From an uncultured Prevotellaceae bacterium (GTDB lineage Bacteria > Bacteroidota > Bacteroidia > Bacteroidales > Bacteroidaceae), in NCBI GenBank assembly GCA_947168045.1, contig CAMVKN010000030.1, positions 1-40,666 on the forward strand: 40,666 nucleotides of DNA. Direction: 5' to 3'. Below, piece after piece: positions 7,059-12,764 of this stretch. Under the pieces are notes generated by a model. That model was not told where the DNA came from. It saw nothing but the letters and a program-made list of their open reading frames with translations, and made no database searches. A program made the translations under genes and the position numbers. The first letter of the stretch is position 1, and each line of letters opens with the position of its first letter.

Positions 7059-7877
7059 TTATTGATTACAAACATCATTGAACCTTTCTATCACATCAAC
7101 TAATGGAGGTTCAAGCCTGTCAAGACATTCGTTAAGAATATCGTCGGGAACTTCACAGACAGCTGCTGCGATACCACCTGCGATAGCCCCTTGGGTATCG
7201 GCATCGCCACCCAGCGAAACGGCTTCCCTAACAGTCCTTTCGTACCCCATAGGCGAAGAGACATTCTTCATTGCACAATAAATTGCCTCTGGAACCGAAC
7301 CCTGACATGTTACGTCAAAATCGTAGTCCCGCTGTATGGTTTCCCAATTCTCGCTTATTTTGTCAAGGTCATAGAAGCAATGATTCTTCAAGAATGCCTT
7401 TCCTTTTTCAGAGTACTCACCACTTCGTAACAAATATATCATGGCTGCAACAGCTTGTGCTCCTATGATTCCTTCAGGGTGGCTGTGGGTTACTTCTGCT
7501 GAGATTTGTGCCAATTGAAGGGCCTCTTCAAAAGATTTTGCATAATAACCACAGGGACTCACACGCATGGCAGAACCGTTTCCAAAAGAATTGTATGGTT
7601 CCGTCCATTTGTTTTCCAACCACCTCCTGAACATGCCGCCATATCCGGCATGAGGATATTCCTCGCCATAGCGATGCATGATTTTGACCAACTGTTCATG
7701 TGAGTGTGTGGAATCTTCCACTAACCACTCAGCTACTGCACAGGTCATCACTGTATCATCTGTAAATTTCGACCGTGGAGTGAACAATTTGAAACCCATG
7801 TCCTTTGTCTTGTGAAACTCATAGGCAGAACCAATGATGTCACCACAAACTGCTCCGATAATTCCTTTGTTTTGCAT
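7059..7877 (-). CDS. ADP-ribosylglycohydrolase family protein
   Basis: The 272-residue protein is a full-length ARH/DraG-type hydrolase. It has the first metal-binding motif TDDT (residues 39-42, in SKFTDDTVM), the FGNGSAMRV motif in the middle, EVTHSHPEGI, and the second metal site GGDADTQGAIAG near residues 223-232. All expected Mg-binding acids are present. The family removes ADP-ribose from arginine, serine or nucleic-acid targets, or cleaves O-acetyl-ADP-ribose and related small molecules. It is the first gene of the ten-gene run and, with the Nudix gene behind it, would give release followed by hydrolysis of ADP-ribose. The upstream 105-base gap separates it from the sigma factor gene on the same strand. 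Confidence 0.92.
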   Translation of the reverse strand: MQNKGIIGAVCGDIIGSAYEFHKTKDMGFKLFTPRSKFTDDTVMTCAVAEWLVEDSTHSHEQLVKIMHRYGEEYPHAGYGGMFRRWLENKWTEPYNSFGNGSAMRVSPCGYYAKSFEEALQLAQISAEVTHSHPEGIIGAQAVAAMIYLLRSGEYSEKGKAFLKNHCFYDLDKISENWETIQRDYDFDVTCQGSVPEAIYCAMKNVSSPMGYERTVREAVSLGGDADTQGAIAGGIAAAVCEVPDDILNECLDRLEPPLVDVIERFNDVCNQ

Positions 7878-7982
7878 TCTGTTCTTTTTAGTAGTTTATA
7901 ACCAGTTTCTAATCTCAGTATAATAGCTTAGGCAGCGTTTTGCAAGAGTATTATGCCTCTTTAACTGTATTTTAACACAATC

Positions 7983-8660
7983 CTATGCAGCAACGGGCAG
8001 ATCTTTAAAATCCGCCCTTTCTTCTTTCATCATCTCCATCATCCTTCTCAATACCTTATTTTTCTTACTTTTCACACTATTACCATTCCTATATCCAACT
8101 CTCTTCGCAATCTCCTCCATTTTACATCCATCCACATAATAACTTTCCAATATCATCCTATCTACAATCTTCAACTTACCCCAAACTCTATCCAACCTCT
8201 CAAAGATCTCATCATCATTTCCTCTTTCTTCAATCACATCAAACATCTCCTCAATTCCTCTTTCGTCATCCTCCCTCACTTCATAACCTCTTTCCATTAT
8301 CCTATCCAAACTCTCAATATCTTCATTCACCTTCCTCAAATAATGCATCCCAATATTCCTACATATCCTAACCAAATACCCTACCATACTTCTTTCCTTC
8401 AACTTAAACTCCTTATCCAACATCTTATCCCACAATACCAAACATCCATCATTATAAACCTCCTCTAAATCTTCATACCTCAAACTCTTAAACCTTCCCA
8501 TCAATCTCATCAATACATTATCTCTCTCACCATCCACCACCTTATTAAATATAAGGCTACTAACACCCAGAAGTCCACTCTTTTCTTCCTTCAGAGTCAA
8601 CTTCTCAACATCCTCATTCTCAAAACCACTCACCTTAATTCTTACTACCATACCCTTCAT
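7983..8660 (-). CDS. Sigma-70 family (ECF-like) sigma factor with C-free coding strand
   Basis: The 225-residue protein has a region 2-like segment (YEDLEEVYNDGCLVLWDKM, then LVRICRNIGMHYLRK) and a region 4-like helix-turn-helix (DRMILESYYVDGCKMEEIA then KRVGYRNGNSVKSKKNKVL). Its base use is extraordinary. In 8041-8520 the coding strand has about 4 cytosines in 480 bases. Arg is AGA/AGG, Ser AGT, Leu TTG/TTA, and Pro, Thr and Gln are absent from this region. The last dozen codons (end near 7983) return to normal composition. It lies just upstream of the ADP-ribose cluster on the same strand, so it might control that cluster, but this is untested. Confidence 0.8.
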   Translation of the reverse strand: MKGMVVRIKVSGFENEDVEKLTLKEEKSGLLGVSSLIFNKVVDGERDNVLMRLMGRFKSLRYEDLEEVYNDGCLVLWDKMLDKEFKLKERSMVGYLVRICRNIGMHYLRKVNEDIESLDRIMERGYEVREDDERGIEEMFDVIEERGNDDEIFERLDRVWGKLKIVDRMILESYYVDGCKMEEIAKRVGYRNGNSVKSKKNKVLRRMMEMMKEERADFKDLPVAA

Positions 8661-8671
8661 TTTTAATTATT

Positions 8672-8686
8672 GCGTAATATTTACGC
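8672..8686. repeat. Palindrome 1 at the sigma-factor promoter
   Basis: GCGTAATATTTACGC is a perfect inverted repeat (6-bp arms, 3-base centre) that lies just downstream of the -7 box. A related palindrome lies upstream of the -33 box, so together they look like a two-site operator. Confidence 0.5.
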
Positions 8687-8688
8687 TG

Positions 8689-8719
8689 CAAAAGTACAAC
8701 AAATATTTTATTCTCGCAA
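8689..8719 (-). promoter_or_regulatory. Promoter of the sigma factor gene
   Basis: On the minus strand TACTTTTG (8689-8696) matches TAnnTTTG, and TTGC (8716-8719) lies 19 bases upstream at the -33 position. The start codon at 8660 leaves a short leader of about 20 bases. Confidence 0.55.
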
Positions 8720-8726
8720 GCTTTTC

Positions 8727-8743
8727 TGCGTATTTTTTACGCA
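8727..8743. repeat. Palindrome 2 at the sigma-factor promoter
   Basis: TGCGTATTTTTTACGCA has perfect 6-bp arms around 5 T residues. Its core (GCGTA/TACGC) matches palindrome 1, and the two centres are about 56 bp apart, one on either side of the promoter. Confidence 0.5.
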
Positions 8744-8953
8744 ATTGATTGCATTTTTCTTGTTTTTGGCAATTTATTATGCCTGATGGTGGGTAAAAAA
8801 GAAGAAAAATGGAGATTAAAAGGATGAAAAAGAAATTTTCTGCGTCTGCGGACAGATTTGTCTGCGATTGGGACCGATGGTCAGTAAATAAGGATGGAGA
8901 GCCAACCTACACAGGCGATGGGTTCGGATACTTTTCCTATAACGGAGTTTTGA

Positions 8954-9139
8954 TTATTGGATCCAGTGGAAATACACATAGAAAGCTATCTCTATTGCAA
9001 TCGTTATGATTGATAGAAGGGATAGTGAGCCGACAATGTAGAACAGTTTCGTGGAAATCCATACGCCCTCGTTGTTTTTCACTATGTCTGTGAGTCGTTG
9101 GCTATGCTTCTGCCAACTCTCTTCCTGCTGCCTGTGATT
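8954..9139 (-). pseudogene. Remnant of a small membrane protein gene
   Basis: Read leftwards, an open frame of 61 codons gives a hydrophilic segment (QKHSQRLTDIVKNNEGVWIS) followed by a clear transmembrane helix (FYIVGSLSLLSIITIAIEI) and a short tail ending FHWIQ. It has no ATG; the frame is closed upstream by TGA at about 9140-9142. An internal GTG could give a 42-residue peptide. It looks like the 3' end of a decayed gene, but a small single-pass protein cannot be excluded. The family is unknown. The rest of 8661-9425 holds only promoters and repeats. Confidence 0.35.
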
Positions 9140-9203
9140 TCAAACTACATATCAGCATCTGGCTTCATTGATGTCACCCCCAGACTTCACTTATTTAGCT
9201 CCA

Positions 9204-9246
9204 TTTTGCCCCAATAATGAATAAATTTTTATGTTTTGGGGCAAAA
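9204..9246. terminator. Stem-loop upstream of the Crp-like gene
   Basis: TTTTGCCCCAA (9204-9214) and TTGGGGCAAAA (9236-9246) form a perfect 11-bp stem with a 21-base AT-rich loop. It may act as a terminator in either direction. A shorter relative (TTTGCCC/GGGCAAA) lies at 10923-10943, so the two bracket the Crp-Abi pair. Confidence 0.5.
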
Positions 9247-9282
9247 ATATGTCGAACAATGGAGTATTCTCAATAATTGTTT

Positions 9283-9325
9283 GTACCTTTGCCAGCAAAT
9301 AATAGATATTACCTTGCAAAGGTAC
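9283..9325. repeat. Inverted repeat carrying converging -7 boxes
   Basis: GTACCTTTGC (9283-9292) and GCAAAGGTAC (9316-9325) are perfect 10-bp inverted repeats. Each contains TACCTTTG, the -7 consensus, so two promoters may face each other, but no good -33 boxes are visible. Confidence 0.35.
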
Positions 9326-9430
9326 TCATTTTAATCGAAAGTAAGGCATCTGTTTACCGTTTCGCGCGTAATTTAAGCAAATTTAGTTTAAAACAAGGCT
9401 GTGGTAAAACAAAAAGAAGCGACAAATGAC

Positions 9431-9438
9431 TACCTTTG
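9431..9438 (+). promoter_or_regulatory. Probable -7 box of the Crp-like gene
   Basis: TACCTTTG matches the -7 consensus and lies 28 bases before the ATG at 9466. There is no clear TTTG at -33, so an activator may be needed. The position argues against translation from the ATG at 9426, which lies upstream of the likely start site. Confidence 0.45.
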
Positions 9439-9465
9439 TACTCACGAATCAGATAACTGGCGAAT

Positions 9466-10053
9466 ATGACAACGAACAAACAATTCAACACCTACAAGGA
9501 GGGACTAGATTTGGAGTTCCTGCGGGAGTACTGCATGGAGCACGGGGAGCGGCGGACGTTCCTGCGGGGCGAGACGCTGGAGGAGGCGGGCGAGCCGGCG
9601 CAGTGGGTGGCCTACGTGGAACGGGGATGCTTCAAGTACATGGTGCACAACGACGAGGAGGGCAAGGACTACTGCACGGGCTTTGCCTTCGAGGGCGAGT
9701 TCGTGGCCGACTTCCCCTATTGCCTCGACGGTGACGTGTCGGAGGTGAGCATCGAGGCGGATATGCCCTGCGAGGTGCGCATCATCAGCGGACGCGAGCT
9801 GCAAGCGCTGTTCGACAGTGACCCGAAGATGATGCTCCACAACGTGCGGATACTGAAGAACCTGTTCAAGATGGTCTATGGACGTGACCTCGACCACTAC
9901 CGCTACACCGCCCGCAGCCGCTACCGTCGGCTCATCGACCGCTGTCCGCAGGTGGTGCAGATGCTCTCGCTGAAGGACATCGCCTCGTTCCTCAACATCA
10001 CGCCCATCTACCTGAGCAAACTCCGCAAGGAGATTACATTCGGAAAGACATAA
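9466..10053 (+). CDS. Crp/Fnr family transcriptional regulator
   Basis: The 195-residue protein has an N-terminal cyclic-nucleotide-binding-like beta roll (residues about 25-115; WVAYVERGCFKYMVHN, GEFVADFPYCLDGD) and a C-terminal HTH of the Crp type (LSLKDIASFLNITPIYLSKL). The cAMP-contact residues of classical CRP are not evident, as is usual in Bacteroidetes, so the ligand is unknown. The DNA is much more GC-rich than the genes to the left. A paralogue that has lost the HTH starts at 11150; the two share FPYCLDGD and the ERG/ESG-F-Y segment. The Abi-like gene lies downstream on the same strand. Confidence 0.85.
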   Translation: MTTNKQFNTYKEGLDLEFLREYCMEHGERRTFLRGETLEEAGEPAQWVAYVERGCFKYMVHNDEEGKDYCTGFAFEGEFVADFPYCLDGDVSEVSIEADMPCEVRIISGRELQALFDSDPKMMLHNVRILKNLFKMVYGRDLDHYRYTARSRYRRLIDRCPQVVQMLSLKDIASFLNITPIYLSKLRKEITFGKT

Positions 10054-10111
10054 AAACGCCAATAAAACATAAAAGGTAAAGGCAATCGTATCGTTATTCA
10101 GAAATTATCGT

Positions 10112-10196
10112 TACCTTTGCACCTGCCTATAAGAAAAACTTAACCCCGAAGTTTGTCTTTAGGACAGGGACTCCGGGGGATTACGCTGCAAAGGTA
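10112..10196. repeat. Inverted -7-box repeat enclosing a strong hairpin
   Basis: TACCTTTGCA (10112-10121) and TGCAAAGGTA (10187-10196) are perfect inverted 10-mers. Between them 10144-10177 can fold into a long imperfect hairpin (CCCCG at one end, CGGGG at the other, UUUGUC with GACAGG near the loop). The left -7 box would make this hairpin the leader of the Abi-like gene (ATG at 10238). Confidence 0.45.
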
Positions 10197-10237
10197 GGCA
10201 AAATATCTGAACTACGCAAATAAAAGGCAATATTTTT

Positions 10238-10906
10238 ATGAAATATAAAGATTTCGAGGATGCTTTCTCGGCTGCAAGGCTCAATAAATACAAAAACGCG
10301 TGCGGCGGCAACACCAACAAAGCCCTGACGCTCTATCGACATAACGTAAAGTTGTGTCAGAAGTTCTATGGCGTGCTGAACATCTTCGAAATCATTCTCC
10401 GCAACGCTATCAACCAGCATTATACCGCCCACTTCAACGATGCTGATTGGATTTACCACCAATTGCAGAGCGGTGGGATGCTGGAACACTCGCCGCATCA
10501 GCACGACACGCTGAATGACATCACAGCGATGGTGGCCAAAGGTAAATACACCCCCGACAAAGTGGTTGCATCAGTCAGCTTTGGCTTTTGGACGTACATG
10601 TTTACCAAAGTTCCCTTTCGGATCGGCGGTCAGTCCATCTTGCAGATATTTACAGGTCGGCAGACTGGTCTCGGGCAGAAGGCCATCTTCAAGGAACTAC
10701 AGCAAATCAAGGCTTTCCGCAACCGCATCGCACACCATGAGCCCATTTGCTTCGATGCCACAGGACGCAAGAGCATGGTTTATGCGCAGACGAACTATGC
10801 CCTCATTTTGAAATACATCGCCTTTCTCGGTTATGACAAAGACGACCTCCTCTTTGGCCTCGACGTGATGCCCGATGCCGTGATGAATAAGATCACGCAA
10901 CTGTAG
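10238..10906 (+). CDS. Abi-like protein (Abi_2/HEPN-type)
   Basis: The 222-residue protein resembles Abi family proteins (AbiD/AbiF-like, PF07751). It has an early YRHNVKLCQKFYGVLNIFEI and ILRNAINQHY, a middle SFGFWTYMF, and a C-terminal FRNRIAHHEPI. The last segment fits the HEPN RNase motif R-x4-6-H (RNRIAHH), so it may be a metal-independent RNase. Abi proteins of this group are linked to phage-triggered growth arrest, but no direct evidence exists here. The gene stands alone behind a structured leader and is followed by a terminator. It could also act as a housekeeping HEPN protein. Confidence 0.8.
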   Translation: MKYKDFEDAFSAARLNKYKNACGGNTNKALTLYRHNVKLCQKFYGVLNIFEIILRNAINQHYTAHFNDADWIYHQLQSGGMLEHSPHQHDTLNDITAMVAKGKYTPDKVVASVSFGFWTYMFTKVPFRIGGQSILQIFTGRQTGLGQKAIFKELQQIKAFRNRIAHHEPICFDATGRKSMVYAQTNYALILKYIAFLGYDKDDLLFGLDVMPDAVMNKITQL

Positions 10907-10922
10907 CCCCATTTATGCACCA

Positions 10923-10943
10923 TTTGCCCCACCTTTGGGCAAA
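10923..10943 (+). terminator. Terminator after the Abi-like gene
   Basis: TTTGCCC (10923-10929) and GGGCAAA (10937-10943) form a 7-bp stem with a 7-base loop, followed by more A residues. It starts 17 bases after the Abi stop codon. Confidence 0.55.
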
Positions 10944-10983
10944 AAATTAAGCGAATTTCTAAAACTAGTTTTAGAGTTGCACC

Positions 10984-11022
10984 CTCGGCGACCTGTTTTC
11001 GGGCTTCGCCGAGTCGTTTTTT
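10984..11022 (+). terminator. Second hairpin with T-tract
   Basis: CTCGGCGA (10984-10991) pairs with TCGCCGAG (11006-11013), followed by TCG and six T residues. This looks like an intrinsic terminator that isolates the next operon. Confidence 0.55.
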
Positions 11023-11067
11023 ACGCCTTTTTTTGTTATTTTGCAGTCAGAAGACTGCGAAGATTGG

Positions 11068-11112
11068 CTGCACCTCGGCATAAGAGCGAGCTCTTCTGCT
11101 CTCGGTTTGCAC
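11068..11112 (+). repeat. Dispersed leader repeat, copy 2
   Basis: The string CACCTCGGCATAAGAGC, then GAGCTCTTCTGCTC and CGGTTTGCAC, is the counterpart of the element at 132-180. It lies downstream of a TTATTTTG box (near 11036) and upstream of the gene at 11150, so it would be part of that gene's 5' leader. Confidence 0.55.
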
Positions 11113-11149
11113 AATCTTTGTAGGCAAAAAACTGCAAAATCATGAGCGT

Positions 11150-11623
11150 ATGAAACAAAAAACACATTATTCTGAGGCCCTGGCCTATCTGCGCGACCGC
11201 TCGAACTTGTTCGCTTGCCTGAGCAAGAACTGTCTGCACCATGGTCGGGCTATACACTTCTCGCATGGCGACATCTTTGAGGCCGAGGGAGTCGCCGCCA
11301 GCCGCTTTGGCTACATTGAGAGCGGCAGTTTCCATTACCTTGTCCGAAATTACGAAGGTGGCGAGAGCACCGTCGAGACCGTCACTGCGGGCGACCTTGT
11401 GGGCTGCTTTCCCTACTGTCTCGATGGCGATGCCGCTCCCGTCACCATCCGCGCCGACAAGTCCTGCACCGTCTATGTCGTCGATGGTGCAGACCTCAAT
11501 GAGCACTACCGCCAGAGTCAGGCGGCTGAGCGAATGGGCCGCGACTACATGGCCTACCGCTTAGAGCAAGTCAAGTCACAAATCTACAGTCACTATTGTG
11601 AGAAAGGAGTCCGCGACGTATGA
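11150..11623 (+). CDS. Crp-like effector-domain protein lacking the HTH
   Basis: The 157-residue protein is a cyclic-nucleotide-binding-like beta roll (FGYIESGSFHYLVRN, GDLVGCFPYCLDGDAAPVTI) followed by part of the dimerisation helix (MGRDYMAYRLEQVKSQIY). It stops where the DNA-binding domain should begin. It is clearly related to the Crp-like protein at 9466. It ends in an ATGA overlap with the membrane HTH regulator gene, so the two are co-translated and may form one signalling pair. A plausible role is a ligand-binding partner or dominant-negative dimer partner. The truncation is not a frameshift that I can see; the downstream overlap implies that this short form is maintained. Confidence 0.78.
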   Translation: MKQKTHYSEALAYLRDRSNLFACLSKNCLHHGRAIHFSHGDIFEAEGVAASRFGYIESGSFHYLVRNYEGGESTVETVTAGDLVGCFPYCLDGDAAPVTIRADKSCTVYVVDGADLNEHYRQSQAAERMGRDYMAYRLEQVKSQIYSHYCEKGVRDV

Positions 11624-12636
11624 AACACGCTCTTATCCTCCTGCTGCTGCTGACCCTCTGCGCCTGTTCCGACCCTCAGGAGCAGCCCCGCGACGGCATC
11701 GACCTCACCGGCGCATGGGTGCTGCGCCATGTGGAGTACCCGTCGGGCACCGAGCAGGACTATGCCCTCGGCGGCGACGGCACCACCTGCCTCATCTACG
11801 ACCAACGGAACCTTCTCTACGAGTGCAACATTGCGACCACGCCCACGGGTCTGCTCGTCCAGCCCACGGCCACGACCACCGTCACGCTCGTTGAGAAGGG
11901 TGGTGGCGAGTGGCTCTACTTGGAGGACGGCGACCCGCATCCGCTCCGTGCGTCTGATTCCACCATCACCATCCAGCGCATGGGCATCCTCTACACCTTC
12001 TCACGCGCCGACAGCCTCTACAGCGAGTGGGGCGCCGACATCCGCGACATCTTCGACCGCGCGACCGACAGCCCCGAAGCCGAAAACACGCGCTACATGC
12101 TCTCGGCCAAGGAGCGCCAGCTCACCAACTACGTCTATTGGCTCGTCGTGGCCGTCGCCCTCGTCGTCATCGTCGCCGTGGCCAACTACGTGGTCTATCG
12201 TCGCCGCCGCCGTCAGATGCAACTCCAGCTGCAGCAGATTCGCGACGTGCAGCAGAACCGAGCGCCGTCCGTGCGCCAAGCCGCCAAGTCGGTCGAGGAC
12301 GCCTTCTTCGCCTCCGACGAGTACACCGCCCTCGTGCGCCGCATGGCCACCGGTCTGCTGATGAAGGACGACGAGTGGCAGCAGGTGGAGCGCAGCCTCG
12401 CCACCATCTATCCCGGCTTCACCACCCAGTTGCAGAGCCTCTATCCCATGTCCGACGTGGAGTACCGCACCTGTCTGCTCATCAAGTTGCGCATCCCTAC
12501 GAAGGACATTGCCGCCGTGCTGGCTCGCGAAGCCAACACCATCAGCAGCCTGCGCAAGCGACTCTACAAAAAAGTGTTTGCCCGCGAGGGCGGAGCCAAG
12601 GAGTGGGACGACTTTATCCTCTCTATAGGCACCTGA
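11620..12636 (+). CDS. Membrane-anchored HTH regulator with secreted sensor domain
   Basis: The 338-residue protein begins with a lipoprotein-like signal (LLLLLLTLCACS; Cys about residue 16). Residues 25-150 are an extracytoplasmic lipocalin-like domain (DLTGAWVLRHVEY). A transmembrane helix follows near residues 169-190 (YWLVVAVALVVIVAVANYVV), then RRRRRQ and a coiled coil. The C terminus is a LuxR-like HTH (RIPTKDIAAVLAREANTI then SSLRKRLYKKVF). It therefore carries an outside sensor and an inside DNA-binding domain in one chain, a design common in Bacteroidetes. Its sensor resembles the secreted protein encoded at 12765, and a phased site array lies just after its stop codon. Confidence 0.78.
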   Translation: MKHALILLLLLTLCACSDPQEQPRDGIDLTGAWVLRHVEYPSGTEQDYALGGDGTTCLIYDQRNLLYECNIATTPTGLLVQPTATTTVTLVEKGGGEWLYLEDGDPHPLRASDSTITIQRMGILYTFSRADSLYSEWGADIRDIFDRATDSPEAENTRYMLSAKERQLTNYVYWLVVAVALVVIVAVANYVVYRRRRRQMQLQLQQIRDVQQNRAPSVRQAAKSVEDAFFASDEYTALVRRMATGLLMKDDEWQQVERSLATIYPGFTTQLQSLYPMSDVEYRTCLLIKLRIPTKDIAAVLAREANTISSLRKRLYKKVFAREGGAKEWDDFILSIGT

Positions 12637-12643
12637 CACCCCA

Positions 12644-12692
12644 TGCGAACCCCCTGCGAGCTGCTCGCAAGTCAAATGCGAGCTAAATGCGA
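12644..12692 (+). promoter_or_regulatory. 11-bp-phased TGCGA site array
   Basis: TGCGA begins at 12644, 12655, 12677 and 12688, and the inverted copy TCGCA lies at 12665-12669. Spacing is 11, 22 and 11 bases, i.e. whole helical turns. The last two copies are full direct repeats (AAATGCGAGC at 12674 and 12685). The array precedes a -7 box that has no -33 box, as expected for activator sites. Confidence 0.6.
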
Positions 12693-12725
12693 GCAAAAAT
12701 CCATGGCCGCGCACCGCAAAAGCAC

Positions 12726-12733
12726 TAATTTTG
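12726..12733 (+). promoter_or_regulatory. -7 box of the lipocalin-like gene
   Basis: TAATTTTG matches TAnnTTTG exactly; the -33 position has no TTTG. The start codon is 32 bases further on. Confidence 0.55.
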
Positions 12734-12764
12734 CCACCGATTTCAAACCAAAACGAAACATATT

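Noticed and set aside
7983..8660. Diversity-generating retroelement as cause of the base bias
   Set aside because: Such elements mutate adenines in a short variable region and need a reverse transcriptase; here cytosine is missing over the whole gene and no reverse transcriptase is present.
8809..9009. 66-codon rightward frame
   Set aside because: No promoter fits, the protein has no recognisable pattern, and the frame overlaps the leftward membrane-protein remnant, which looks more protein-like.
9426..9734. Earlier ATG in another frame over the Crp-like gene
   Set aside because: It begins upstream of the -7 box at 9431 and codes for a low-complexity Gly/Arg-rich chain, a shadow of the GC-rich Crp gene.
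10935..11123. 62-codon rightward frame before the HTH-less Crp gene
   Set aside because: It covers two terminator hairpins and the dispersed leader repeat; the Arg-rich product looks random.
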